DNA of 64,000 nucleotides from Hevea brasiliensis (lineage: Eukaryota; Streptophyta; Magnoliopsida; Malpighiales; Euphorbiaceae), in assembly GCF_030052815.1 (NCBI RefSeq), contig NC_079498.1, positions 69,674,992 through 69,738,991 on the forward strand, in the 5' to 3' direction. The notes under the pieces are model-generated. The model was not told the DNA's origin. It saw only the letters and a program-made list of their open reading frames with translations, and ran no database searches. Positions 45,410 to 57,862 of this stretch are shown piece after piece. Positions within the stretch are counted from its first letter, which is position 1. Each line of letters starts with the position of its first letter. A program made the position numbers and the translations under genes.

Positions 45410-48400
45410 ATGGAGAAATCTGATATTTCAAAACCTATTGCAACAGTTCTGACTGCTTCTAACTATAATCTTTGGGTTCAAGGAATGAAAAGTTTTTGAT
45501 AGGTCGCAAGCTTTGGCGTATTGTTACCGGATATATCACTACGTCGACAAGAGAGAATGATGAAACTAATGCAAAATTTGCTGACCGTCTTGAGGATTGG
45601 GATAGTAAAAATCATCAAATCATCACTTGGTTTCGCAATACCTCTGTCTCGTCCATCCACATCCAATTTGCTAATTATAACTCTGCAAAAGAAATCTGGG
45701 ATTTTTTGGCTAATCGATATCAGACCACTGGACTTGCCCACTATTATCAGTTGTGGACTACTCTTCATAATCTGAAACAAGAAGCAGATCAATCTGTGAA
45801 TGATTTTCTTGCCCAGGTCCAACCCATTTGGAATCAAATATCTCAGGCCAAAATCAGTGAAGATCATCTTCATCTCATTCAAGTTCTAATGACTCTTCGA
45901 TCAGAATATGAGACTGTTCGAGCGCCCCTGCTACATCGAAATCCACTCCCATCATTGGATACTGCTATTCAAGAGATTATTTTTTAAGAGACTCGTCTCA
46001 GTTTGGATTAAACTCCTCAATTTGAAACTGCTGTTGCAACTACTCAATCCTCACATCAAAAATCTGGCAATCAACTTTGTAAGAATTGTAATCAAATTGG
46101 TCATGCTTTTGCATATTGTCCTACTATAGAATGCAGATATTGCCATGGTTACGGTCATATTCTTGAACATTGTACCACACGCTCTCCAAGACCAAAAGGA
46201 GGGCATTCTAAATTCAAGAATGTCTCAAAGCCTGGATCTTCCTCTGTCACTGCTGTTGCTGCTACCGAGGGTTCTACTGCCATCACCATGAGTGATCTTG
46301 AGGCACTATTCAAATAGGTTATCTCTTCTAATTCTCCTGCTGCCATGTCTGCCACTCCAGATAATTCTTATTGGCTTTTTGACTCTGCATGCTGTAATCA
46401 TATGACTACTAATCTTAAATTCTTGTCTTCTGCAAAACCTGTATCTTCCTTACCACCAATCCATACTGCAAATGGTACTAAAATGAACATCACACATACT
46501 GGTCATGTGTTTACCTCAAATCTTCATCTCCCTGACACCTATTATATCCCTAATTTGGCACTCAATCTTATTTATGTTAGTCAGTTGTGTGAAAAAGGAC
46601 TAAATGTTATTTTTTTCTCCCCATGGTGTCCAGATACAGGATCCACAAATGGGATAGATTCTTGGGGAGCGTCGCAGAGTGGGTCGATTATTTGAGCTTG
46701 CACCTTTACATCTTCCTCAGAGATTTGTGTCTGCAGCTACAATCCCTAATTCCTCCATTCACCAATGGCATCTTCGTCTTGGTCATGCTTTTGCCAGTAA
46801 AATTCAACCTTTAATTTCTTGTGGATTATTAGGATCTACTAAGTTTGAGTCATTTAATTGTTTAAATTGTCAGCTTACAAAACAACCTGCATTATCTTTT
46901 TCTCATAATAATACTACTTCAGACACTCCTTTTGGTTTAATTCATTCTGACATTTGGGGTCCTTCTCCTATTTCTTCAATAAATGATTTTCGTTATTTTG
47001 TGATATTTATTGATGATTGTTCTCGGTTTACTTGGATATATTTCTTGAAACATCGATCTGAGTTATCACAAATTTACATCACATTTGCAAAATGATTAAC
47101 ACTCAGTTCTCTTGTGACATTAAAATTCTCCAAACAGACAATGCCATGGAATATCGGGATTCTTCTTTACTTCAGTTTCTTAGTCAACAAGGCACTATTG
47201 TTCAACGTTCTTGTCCTCACACCTCTCAACAGAATAGGTGAGCCGAACGCAAGCATCGCCATATTCTTGATTCTGTACATACTCTTCTTCTTTTTGCCTC
47301 ATGTCCAAAAAAATTTTGGGGAGAAGCAAGCTCTTCATGCTGTTTATATTATTAACAGTCTTCCTACCTTGGTTCTTCATAATTTATCTCCTTTTGAAAA
47401 GTTGTTTGGACAACCTCCTGACTATTCCATCCTTAAACCTTTTGGATGTATTTCTTTTGTTCTTTTACAACCTCATGAACATACCAAATTAGAACCCTGT
47501 GCTCGTCTATGTTGTTTTCTTGGTTATGGCATTGAACACAAAGGGTATCGTTGTTGGAATCCTGTTTCTAATAAGTTACGCAACTCTTGTCATGTTACCT
47601 TTTGGGACAATACTATGTTCTCTTCTCTTTCCAAATTTCATCACTCTGTCAAAACTGACTCTCTATTTTTCATTGACTCATCTAAAGAGCTGTTTTCAAG
47701 TCCTGATCCAGGTGATTGTGATGTGCTCAATATTAGCCCAACTACACCTGCCCCTGTTGAATTTGCACCAGTTGTTGATCCAGTACCTGCGCCTGCATTT
47801 CGTCCCAGCACTACTCTTCGTCGTTCTACCCGTGTAAGAGAACCTCCTCATTATCTTTCTGATTTTCACTATTACTCTACTATTGCAACCCTTCATGAGC
47901 CTCATTTTTATTATGAGGCAAGTACTAACCCTCTTTGGCAGCAAGCTATGACTGACGAACTTCAGGCTTAAGAGAAAACTCATACTTGGGATTTAGTTGA
48001 TCTTCCACCAAACAAGACCCCTATTGGTTGCAAATGGATTTACAAAATCAAGACCCGTTCTGATGGAACTATTGAACGCTACAAAACTCGCTTAGTAGCC
48101 AAAGGGTACACTCAAGAGTATGCTATCGACTATGAAGAAACTTTTGCTCCAGTGGCCCGATTAACATCTATTCGCAGTCTCTTAGCTATTGTTATAGTTC
48201 GTAAATGGAAACTTTTCCAGATGGATGTCAAAAATGCTTTTCTTCATGGTGATTTAATAGAAGAGGTTTATATGCATCCTCCTCCTGGTTATCATTCTCC
48301 TCATAAGATTTGCAAACTTCGGCGAGCCTTATATGGATTAAAACAAGCCCCCAGGGCCTGGTTTGCCAAATTTAGTTCCACTCTTGCTCAACTTGGTTTT

Positions 48401-49395
48401 CTCTCTAATCCACATGATTTTGCATTATTCACTCGCCAAACTGACAGTGGTATTGTTCTTCTGTTGCTTTATGTTGATGATATGATAACAATAGGAGATG
48501 ATTCATCTGGTATTTCAGAGTTACAACATTATCTCAATCAGCATTTTGAATTTTGGGCCTTGAAGTTTCTCAAAATTCTAATGGCTATTATTTATCTCAA
48601 GCCAAGTATGCATCTGACTTACTTTCTCGAGTAGACATCACTGATAGCAAAAACAGTATCAACCCCATTGGAGCTCAATTGCAAACTTACACCTCTTGAT
48701 GACACTCCTCTTAATGATCCTACTTTATATCGACAGCTTGTCGAGAGTCTTGTTTATCTCACAGTTACTCGACCTGATATTTCATATGCTGTTCATCTGG
48801 TGAGCCAATTTATGTCTGCTCCTCGCTCAACTCATTTCTCTACAGTACTTCGAATCCTTCTTTATATCAAAGGCACTCTTTTTCATGGTTTGCACTTTTC
48901 CGTTACCTCCTCCCTAGTATTATCTGGCTACTCTGATGCTGATTGGGTTGGTGATCTGATAGATCGTCGCTCTACAGCTGATTATTGTTTCTTCTTGGGT
49001 AATTCTCTTATCTCTTGGCGCAGCAAAAAGTAAACTGCTGTTGCACGTTCTAGCACAGAATCTGAATATCGTGTTCTTGCTGATGCTACATCTGAATTAC
49101 TTTTGTTACAGTGGTTATTAACTGATTTGGGTGTCACTCATTCTTCTGCCACAATGCTTTATTGCGATAACAGAAGTGCCATACAGATTTCTCATAATGA
49201 TGTATTTCATGAGCGTACCAAACACATTGAAATTGATTGTCATTTTGTACGTCATCATGTTACTCATGGCACCATATGTTTGATTCATGTCTCCTCTGTC
49301 AACAAAACCGCTGATATATTCACCAAAACGCATCATCCCGCTCGCTTTCAGGATCTCTTAAGCAAACTCAAGTTGGCACTTATGCTACCACCTTG
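45410..49395 (+). pseudogene. Copia gag-pol polyprotein (Gag, PR, INT, RT, RNase H)
   Basis: It starts at ATG 45410 ('MEKSDISKPIATVLTASNYN'); a one-base loss in a T run near 45495 shifts the frame. Gag (UBN2-like, 'KEIWDFLANRYQ') runs to about 45985, then two zinc knuckles 'CKNCNQIGHAFAYC' and 'CRYCHGYGHILEHC' (about 46078-46172). Protease shows 'WLFDSACCNHMT', with Ala where Gly is usual. Integrase has the H..H/C..C finger ('WHLRLGH', 'CLNCQ') and D,D,E in 'HSDIWGP', 'TDNAMEY' and 'AERKHRHI', broken by a shift near 47092 and a TGA near 47240. RT (about 47970-48560) has 'MDVKNAFLHGDL' and 'YVDDM', with a shift near 48555. RNase H ends 'VNKTADIFTKTHHPARF' and TGA at 49394-49396. Confidence 0.92.
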
Positions 49396-49400
49396 AGTTT

Positions 49401-49434
49401 GAGGAGAGGGGGGGGGGGGGGGGGAGAGAGAGAG
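49401..49434 (+). other. Polypurine tract with a G17 run
   Basis: A pure purine stretch directly precedes the 3' LTR: GAGGAGA, then 17 G, then (AG)n. It serves as the plus-strand primer site; the long G run is probably slippage expansion. Confidence 0.85.
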
Positions 49435-49617
49435 TGTTAGCATAATTACAGCAATTAGCATGATTATAGGAGATTTGTGTAGCATAATTACATCAATTAT
49501 AATTCTTGTCTAAACTAGCTCATATTCTCATGTATAAATATATGTAATATCTCTGTAAATAAGACACAGACAAATACACAATCCTTTCCTTCATTACTTG
49601 TATTCTTTCTTCTAACA
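49435..49617 (+). repeat. 3' LTR of the copia element (183 bp)
   Basis: Same length as the 5' LTR with no indels and about 15 substitutions. It ends TTCTAACA and is followed by CTTTT. Confidence 0.93.
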
Positions 49618-50280
49618 CTTTTGAATTGGGCTACCAATTAAAAAGGATGTGCCAAAATGAAACATTGTCACTTAATAATTATTAATTATATATGAGCCAA
49701 AATGATGATTACTGTTATTCTTTACATTCATACATGAATTTATAATTTTAAAATAAATAAAATTTTTTTTTATCTATTTTCATAAATAAATACATTTTTA
49801 AAAAATATAAGGAAAGGGAGGAGAAAATTTTTTTTATTATATTAAGTAACATCATCATTAATTTTTTACGATTGTGCTAAGAAATAAAATATTAATTTTT
49901 TTCTAAGTTTGACCAAAATCAGTAAATAGTTATAATTGAAACAAATTTTTAAAATTGGCTATAATAATTTAAAAAGGTTTGGCTTTCTTATTATTAAAGT
50001 TTAAGTCACGTTAGCAATAACATATAAAATAATAATATTTTTATCAATAAAATAATAAAATTCATAACATGCCAACTGTATTAGCAACAACATATAAAAT
50101 AATAATAATTTTGATTAAGTCAACCACTAAATCTACATTCAAAATTCCCAATTTCAGATATGGGCTACAATTAACGCAACTTTCAAATTAAGCTAAAATT
50201 AAGAAAAAAAAAACTCAAATTAAAAAAAAAATGTAAGTTTTTTGTATTTTTTTTTGTTTAGGCCTTTATTTTAATCTTAC

Positions 50281-50319
<39 letters not shown>
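49618..50319. other. AT-rich spacer with (ATT)n microsatellite
   Basis: No coding frame. (ATT)n at 50282-50319, next to the first recognisable LTR sequence of the following element. Confidence 0.65.
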
Positions 50320-53300
50320 AATGATAATGGTAACAAAATTAGTTGAGCTAAGCTCCTCTAGATGTATTGTATATTAGGTTAAGTTAGAATCTCCAAATTA
50401 ATTTATAATATTTTATTTTTGGCCTCGATCACAGGCTTAATGAATAGTAGAGTTTACTACGGGTTTCGAATGCCTTATGTTGGCCCTAATCATAACACCA
50501 ATCTAGCCTATAGAGTTAGGTCATGATAAATTTGATATCAGAGCTTATGTTTTAGAATCATTAGAAAATATGTTTATTGTTTGTCAAATGCATAGTATAG
50601 GATCTTGTTTCTTCTTTTCTGTAATTCTTCGCTTCTTGTTTCAACATTATCTCTTGGGTTGTGTGCATTAGTATTTGTTTAGTGTCTTAATTTTTATGGA
50701 TACAAAGTGATATAAGTTGAGCTAGCTAATTATTGAAGTCTGCCTTAGTAATATGTACCATGTAATGAGGTGATCAATCAGGAAAAGGTTGTGGCGTGCT
50801 TGCTCAGTGAAAGGCACAAGTTCAAATAATTAAGTTGTGGCAGTAGAGTCACCCTAGATGAGGGCATGAGTGCCATGTATGATAGGTGGAAGTAAAGTGT
50901 CCCATCAAGGGATGTTATTTCATATGGGTTATATAGTGGAACAAGAGGTTAAAGGTTATGAACTGTCTGGAGGTAACACAATACTCTATGCAATATTCTT
51001 GATGCTAGTGCTGTAAGCCGTATATTATAGCACCTACATAGGATTATTGTGTAAAGATTTGTCCATCCCTATGGTGTTTCACGAGAAGGTTTGTAGATAG
51101 CTTCTGTTTTGGTACAATTGCGCCGTAACAAGATTTCATTTTTGTATAGAAGTTGGAACTCCTAGTTAAGGTTTAAAACCCTTAAGTTAAAATGCTAAAG
51201 GTACCAGTTGGGTGATAAACAATGACTGACTCAGCTATCCTAACTTAAGCATAGAGTTTTAATAGAGACCCTTATACAGTTGTGGTAATATGGTAGATGT
51301 TTTGCTTAGAATTTAAGGAGTGTACAACCTCTCTTAGAGTCAGTTGTGCTATAAAGTATAATAATGTCTTTTTAGGAGAGACAGGATGTTACAGTTGGTG
51401 TTATAACCCATGAGATGTTCTCCCAAATGGGATCATAGTATGAAAAAGAGTTGTTGACTCATATACCATAGGGAGGGTAGGAGTTTCATAATAGTAACCT
51501 TAGGCAATCAAATTGCGATAAGTGTGGTACCTTTGTGAACAATGAAATGATTTTTGGTACTCATTACCAGAGGTTTTAGTTACATAGGTAGAGATGGAAC
51601 GAAAAAGTTACAAACTAGAGATGTTAATATAAGAAATCAATAAACAAGAAAAATAGATCAAAGAGATAGAAGGTTATGAACAATATTCATAACCCATGAA
51701 GTGACATCCCAAGTGAGAACATAAAAGTAAATGCCTCAAGTACCCTAATATAGATACAAAATCCAATATAAGGACATAAAGTGGGTAAAGGTCATAATAT
51801 GCGTAGAACCCTAGAGCTTAATAAAAGGACTTGGCCACCCACTCCCCTAAGTTCCGATTGATGGAGAAGAAACCCCCTGTAGAACCCTTCCATGATATGG
51901 TAAAGGACAATCTGCAATAAGCAGAAAGGAAGAAGGAATGGGTAACAAAGGCATAGATGTTGTTCCCTGAGTTCCATTTCACCTTCCTGTTGTTAAAGGC
52001 AAGAGCGTCCTCTAAGTAGAGAGAAGATTAATGGTGACAAGTCAGTGAAACTAGTCTCTAAATGCCAGAAGATGGAATGAGTATGGAAATGAGAGTTAAG
52101 ATAAGTAGGGCTCAAGTGTAACAGTAGTAACTTGGATGATAGGGGAATTACAACCAAAGTGGTCAGAGGATCAATTTTGAGTAACGTAGAGGATGTAAAT
52201 GACCTGGCAAAGACAGTAAAAGGTGTAAGTTTTTGCAAAGCTACCAAGTCAGAAGCTAATAGAATAAAAAAAACAACGTAGTCAATGTGCCATTATAGGC
52301 AAGGTTAACAAAAATTGGATGAAAAGTAAGACTAGAGGGCTCAAAATAGGATAAGGTTATAGAGGTTGGTGGCTCTAAGACACCAAAGTACAAGATATGA
52401 GTTAGTTTTGTCAGTTCCCTATTCCCAAGATGGAATAGGTGGCGAAGGGACATGGCCCTCTCTGTCTATTGATATAGACAATAAACCAGCTGAAGAACAC
52501 GACGAGAGTAAGTAAAGAGGAGCACACACAATAGCATCCTGAACTATCATGTGAAGCAATGTAATAAAACTAGTGAGTAATGAGATAACCTAATGGTCTA
52601 GGTATGTATAATGAAAGAAGAAGGATAGATAGAGGCACAGTGGCCTCAAGTCAGGAAGCAGACATAACAAGGGCAGTAGTCAAGTTTAGGAATCATAAGT
52701 TCAATATTTGGGCTTGGTCTGCATGTTCTCTACTTCCCTATTGGATTAAGGCCATAAAACAAGTTGCCACATAATTGAAGTTTCAGTAAAGTCACATAGT
52801 TATCATCAGTAACTGGAACCTTAGTATTGGTGAATGTCAAGGAGTCTGTTATGAGAAATCAGGCGAATGTCTTTAGTGTGACCAATGGAGTCACTTTGTA
52901 AGAAAGCACAAATGTCATAATGATAATAAAGGACAGGACATTAAAAGACAGGTAAAGGTGGTAGTCGTAAGTAATTGGGAAGTACAAGGATAAGAGTAAT
53001 GGCAATAGGTAATGGCTGGAGTTGGTTCTAGAAGCTTTTGTTGGTGAGATATATCTTCCAAAATATAATAAAAATAGGGGCACAAGAGAAATGATGATAG
53101 GCATGGGAGACTGAAGTGAAGTGACTACCAATGATTTGACAGTTTATGGGCACAAGTTCCACACAATTTCTAAGATTGAAATGATAGATTCCTTGCCTAA
53201 AGATGTATCTAACACAAAAGATGAAAGAATGATCAGGATGGTGATAGAAGCTAGTTTAAGTTGGTTACTAGGGCTTCCATCCCCTCTAAACTAGAATAAG

Positions 53301-55169
53301 GAGAATAATGAGAAGTTCAATGGTTAGAATTAGGCAACAAAAGTGCTAAAAGACCCAATCACTGAGTTGGAATTCCAGGAATGATGGAACTAGTAATCAA
53401 GCAAGAAGCTAAGCAAGTGAAGAGTTGACTTTTAAATGGCTAATATGTCGGTCATGAATGATTGGAGGAATGATTATATTAGGGGGACACTAATTGAAGG
53501 TTAGGGCCAGAATATAATGGAACCATAATGTAAGTACTTTAAATTTCTAGAGGTGGCTAATGAATGTAAGAAATTTGACCAAACATCTCTGAGGCAAGAA
53601 ATATAGGGATAAGGAAGCTAGGTTGAAAGCAAATAGGATGGCCAATAAAGCTTACTTCTAGTATTGTAAGCCTGGAATTAGAGACAAAGGTTGATGAGAG
53701 AAAATACGATTAGATCAGAATGTACTAGCAGTAATAAGAACAAGAAAAGAGGGAATAAGCAAGATCCAAAGGACAAAAGGAAGACTAAGAATGAAGAAGA
53801 CACTAGTGATATGTCATACATCACAAAATTAGAGGTCTAGGGATTAAGTGGTCTTGAGGCAGCAATATGCACCTCGGTTATATGAATTAAATCATTCAAA
53901 GGAAATCACTGCCAGTCCTGACCCCTCCATGTTAAGCAAAAGTAACGGTAGATACAATTCTAGGACACCTCAATAGGCTCTCTTGGCAATCAGATCAACT
54001 TGAAAAAGTGTTGTTCCAGTTCCTTGGCATCTTTGCCCTCACAGTTCAATAGGCTAGCTTAATAAGTAGATGGAATAGAGCATAAAGTACCTATGTAATA
54101 AGTATGGAGAGAGCCTCACTAAGGCTTTAGTGGTAACAACACTAGCAATAATCTTAGGTAAAGTACCTTTGGCTACAATTACATCGAAGTGACACTTGGC
54201 TAGAAGTTTAGATCACTTCTAAAATAATCAAATGAGTGGAGAGATGGTTAATGAGAACTTGGCTTACAAGAAGTGCTATCAGTGGTTAGTGGACTGCTTC
54301 AAATGGATACCGACATAAGTGATTTACTATGACAAAGACATTAAATGAATGCTCTTGCTAGTACAAGTGCTTGTTTGACATTGCGTTTGAAAAGCCGAAA
54401 GTACTTTTCTGAATAAAAGCATCATTAATAATGTTTTGAAAAAACCAATTTAAAAAAAAATTATTTTGTTATTTTAGTATTCTCATAACTAAAGCTTATT
54501 AAATTTAATTTTAAGTTATTTTTTAATATTATTTAACGAGTATATTTTAAAAAGTGATTTTCTCAATAATAGCTCTAATAGCAATGCCCAACAGTCACTA
54601 AATAGACTTGAAGAACATAAAGACATTTAATTCTCACGTATTCTTTCACCCTTTTATTTTTAAAATTCGAGATGAATTTTTATGAAGGAGAAAATTGTAA
54701 TAATCTAAATTTTAAATTTTAATGTTATTTTATTGATAATATTGTATTATATTAAATTGAATTTTTGGCATCATGTAAATTGGATTATTTTGCATTTATG
54801 TTTTAGGTTATTGACTTAGGGTGTACTTTACATTTAGAATTTTATTTTAATGTTACTCTATTTTATGTGTATTATTATTTAAAAGTACATTACTAATATT
54901 ATGAGAAATATTATTTTAAATAGGTTATTATATTTTAATTGATTAATGATAATAACATGAGTTGAAACAGATTCCCCCAGACGTTGCACTGTACATTGGG
55001 CTGAGCTAAAATCTCTAAATTGATTTATAATGTCTTATTCTATATATTGGACATTAAGTTTTAGCTTAATCATGGGTTTAATAAACAGTAAGACTAATTC
55101 TAAACTTCAAGTATTTTATGCCGACAAAAATACTAGTGCTAATCCGATTCATAGAATTGGGTTGTAACA
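50320..55169 (+). mobile_element. Coding-poor LTR element (LARD-like) of a family related to D
   Basis: The right LTR 54696-55169 (TGTAATAATC...GGGTTGTAACA) is preceded by a polypurine tract (GAAGGAGAAAA, 54684-54694). The left LTR is recognised only in its last about 210 bp (50320-50530) by collinear words such as 'TGAGCTAA', 'ATCTC(C/T)AAATT', 'ATTTATAAT' and 'ATAGA(G/A)TT'. A PBS-like TGATATCAGAGC is at 50533-50544. The 4.1-kb interior shows no Gag or Pol motif in any frame, only scattered short ORFs, so it is either a large retrotransposon derivative or a very old decayed element. Confidence 0.6.
54696..55169 (+). repeat. 3' LTR of the coding-poor element (about 474 bp)
   Basis: TGTAAT...TAACA ends with the polypurine tract upstream. 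Its start resembles that of the longer family D LTRs (TGTAATACGC, 32121; TGTAACAACC, 59925). Confidence 0.65.
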
Positions 55170-55364
55170 CATCTAATGTACCATCTTGCCTATCAATAAA
55201 ATGAGTTCAGAAATTCAACTTCATCGCTATTGAGCATATGCTCAATGGCGCTAGAATCCTCACCAGAGCTGTAACATCTTGAGTTTGAGTCATAGCCAAG
55301 CCAAATGAAAAAAATTCAACTTCTTTTATTTTCTTTATCTTTTTTCATAGCAATACTTTTACTT
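55170..55364. other. Spacer with an unassigned short minus-strand frame
   Basis: The minus strand reads 'GYDSNSRCYSSGEDSSAIEH' and onward to a stop near 55185. It is too short to classify and contains the 18-bp palindrome ATTGAGCATATGCTCAAT (55229-55246). Confidence 0.3.
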
Positions 55365-55796
55365 TTCATTGTTAGGAAATTTACAATTTGGTCTCCAAAA
55401 TTTACCCTATAATACACTTTAGTACATTTTAGAAAATTAATTATTTAGTCCATATATTTTACACTATATTATACTTAGTCCTTAGATTTTTAGAAATTAA
55501 TTATTTAATCACTTTAATTTCAATATATAGAACAATTTAGTCCCTATAAGTATAATATTTACAATAATTTTATCCATTTACAGAAGAACTAAATTATTTT
55601 ATATATTAAAGTTATAGAGACTAAAGTGTGACATAATACAAAATCTAAAAATTAAATAATTAATTTTCAAAATATAGATACTAAATTGTAATATACTGCA
55701 AAACCCAATGACCCAATAATTAAACTAAAATCTAAGAATTAAAGTGTAATATAAATCAATATCTAGGGATTAAATTGTAAATTTCCTTCATTGTTT
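55365..55796. mobile_element. Mutator-type MITE (412 bp) with 9-10 bp target duplication
   Basis: The element 55375-55786 has terminal inverted repeats GGAAATTTACAATTT and AAATTGTAAATTTCC. Weaker inverted similarity continues through most of its length, with 'TTTAGTCC(C/T)' words repeated inside. Flanks TTCATTGTTA (55365-55374) and TTCATTGTTT (55787-55796) match at 9 of 10 bases, the size expected for Mutator-like elements. It is non-coding, so it needs a transposase supplied elsewhere. Confidence 0.85.
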
Positions 55797-56489
55797 CATC
55801 CCACCCATAGTTTTTCCTTTCCCTTTCGCTCCTTTACCCTCCTATCAACGCCATTTCATCCCACATAACATAACATAACATAACATAACATCAGGCTTCT
55901 AAGATTTGACATCATCTCATTTAAATATCAAAAGAACAAAAATATCAGAAGAATAATTTGCATATAGAAGCTTAATTGACCTTTGGATGTACCATACATC
56001 GATAAAGAGCATTACATCATCATTTGGTGCCTACTAGAAAAGAGAAGCAAGAGACCAATGAACTATAACTTAGTGGTACTGAAGATCTCAAGTTCTAGTC
56101 TTAGTTCGAGCCAAATGTATCCAAAAGAAAAGAAAAAAGAAACAAAAAAGAGCACGAGAGATAAAAAGAGTAATTCTAGACACTAAAGTACAAAACACCA
56201 AAAATTCGTAGGCAATTGTGGTCAATATGCAGGGAAAACATGTGTATCAAACGCTAGCTAGCCACCAGCAACCACTTTCAGAAGTACAAAAATTAGCATC
56301 CAATATATTAACTAGCAGAAGGGAGACAAATAAATTGGTGGAAGTGTCGAGAAAAACATGATGATTGCATCCAGCTCCATGATGGTATTATACACAAGGT
56401 AATCATGCTTGACTAACTAAACCATGTATAAACAAATCCTCGTTTCACACAAATGTGTCAATCCGCCAGTTCATAAATCCCTAGAAACC
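55797..56489. other. Intergenic DNA and probable 3' UTR of the downstream gene
   Basis: A (CATAA)n microsatellite of about five units lies at 55863-55889. The right part (about 56200-56489) is probably the distal 3' UTR of the minus-strand GnTI gene. The 67-codon frame at 55983-56186 has no recognisable domain and is probably chance. Confidence 0.5.
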
Positions 56490-56612
56490 CTGTTAATTAA
56501 TAAGATATAAATTAAGTACTCAATTTTGGCATCAAAATCAATCTGGAACAGCTATGCCCTCCCAATAAATAGAAACGTACAATATCGTTACACATAGAGC
56601 ATAGTGTCTTAC
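56490..56612 (-). other. Probable intron in the 3' UTR of the GnTI gene
   Basis: On the minus strand, 12 bases after the stop codon, AATGGAG is followed by GTAAGACACT (donor, 56612). TTAATTAACAG (acceptor, 56490) precedes GGTTTCTAGG. The sites fit plant introns, but no transcript is available to prove use. Confidence 0.45.
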
Positions 56613-56624
56613 CTCCATTTAGCA

Positions 56625-57862
56625 TCAAGCATCTTCAACCCCAAGCCGCCTCAAAGAATCAGGACCAACAAGGAAAATTCGTCTTTGTGTATGATATCGG
56701 AAAACAACTATTCCTTTATATGCTGTCCTTGGTACTCCATCCTATAAAATTAAGGAGAAATCAAAAAGATAGAAAAAGCGGTTCAACATAGAAAAAAGAT
56801 GTGAGATAGTGAGAGAGAAGGGCACAATTGTTTGAATGGTTTTATATAGCATTACAGTCCCTACATTGGTGTAATTGCATTTCACATAAATAGCCAACAT
56901 GAGAAATTAAACACCATTTGCATCCATTAAAACATTTTTTTTAAAGACTAGCATATGTATTTGAGTAATTTAATCAAATGCTTCAATTTCATTACTTTCA
57001 ATGAATTCAAAGTAAACATATTTTTACTTTTCAAATATTTTCAACTAATATAAATCCTTTATTAGATTTTCGCTGATATGTAAGAAAAAACTATTAACAA
57101 GCTGAATAGTGAAAAAGAATCCACACATATAGCCGACTCCAACTAATTTGGCATAAAGGCTTAGTTGTTGTGGTTACACGAAAAAACTACATGCATGAAG
57201 CCAATAAGCACACCCAAAAGAAACTAAGCTTTGAGCATTTTTCAAAGTGAAGCCATCCGCTGATATTCTATGCCAAAACTCACTATTTTCATGACCAATA
57301 AAATACCAAACAATTGAACTTACCTATACCTAAGATATATGCAACCCCTTAAAATTAAAAGTAATAATTTTGCATTCCATTTAGAATAAATCTAGTAACA
57401 ATCACCAAAGGGTGAAGTACCTTCCATTCTTCAAAAATACCAAACTGGCGTGCAATGCGTTCGAAGTCTGATTGGTCTTTATACTGAATACGAACATCAC
57501 CTTCTATATTGTATGCCTTAAGAACAGCATCATTTCCGTGTACAGCTTTTGCGTTTTTCAAAATGTTGGCAAAGTATTTTGTATAGTTGTCCTACAGAGC
57601 AACACATACTAATGAATAAAATTAAAAAAAAAAATGGCTCCTTAACTTTCAAATGAAATAAGGAGTTTATTACCTCCATCAGGTAGCTCAAATTCATCGA
57701 TTTCCAGTCAACCTTTTGTAAGAAGAAACAAAAGCAGAGGATTGTTGATTATTTACATTATATGCAAAATTTCTATAGTAGAAATAAGATAAAAAATACC
57801 TGGGCATCATTCAACTTAATAGGCTCAAGATATTGTTTGAAAAACTGTCCCAAACTAGAACC
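56625..57862 (-). CDS. CGL1: alpha-1,3-mannosyl-glycoprotein 2-beta-N-acetylglucosaminyltransferase (GnTI), C-terminal exons
   Basis: GnTI adds the first GlcNAc to the trimmed high-mannose N-glycan in the Golgi and so starts complex N-glycan synthesis (family GT13). Four minus-strand exons join in phase 0: 57862-57800 (21 codons, 'GSSLGQFFKQYLEPIKLN'), 57712-57674 (13 codons, 'VDWKSMNLSYLME'), 57591-57421 (57 codons, with 'DAVLKAYNIEGDVRIQY' and 'ARQFGIFEEWK') and 56741-56625 ('DGVPRTAYKGIVVFRY', then '...GPDSLRRLGVEDA' and TGA at 56627-56625). All junctions have GT donors and AG acceptors. These words match plant GnTI C-termini as I remember them, including the 'GVPRxxYKGIV' block shared with animal MGAT1. 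The N-terminal anchor and catalytic exons are not in the window; the intron upstream of 57862 runs into transposons. No stop or frameshift disturbs the visible exons. Confidence 0.9.

Larger units (their letters stand above)
45104..49617 (+). mobile_element. Full-length Ty1/copia retrotransposon, decayed
   Basis: LTRs 45104-45286 and 49435-49617 (183 bp each), PBS 45287-45299, polypurine tract before the 3' LTR, and gag-PR-INT-RT-RNase H in copia order between. Flanks TTTTT and CTTTT suggest a 5-bp target duplication with one change. I count about 15 differences between the LTRs by eye (roughly 8%), so the insertion is old. Stops and frameshifts in every domain mean it is inactive. Confidence 0.93.

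Noticed and set aside
45478..45882. 134-codon minus-strand frame
   Set aside because: Antisense shadow of copia Gag.
52859..53131. Leu/Ser-rich minus-strand frame as a membrane protein
   Set aside because: Chance frame in the coding-poor retroelement interior; hydrophobic content comes from base composition, and there is no supporting context.
55229..55246. 18-bp palindrome ATTGAGCATATGCTCAAT as a regulatory site
   Set aside because: Short palindromes of this size are not rare in AT-rich DNA; no second copy was seen.
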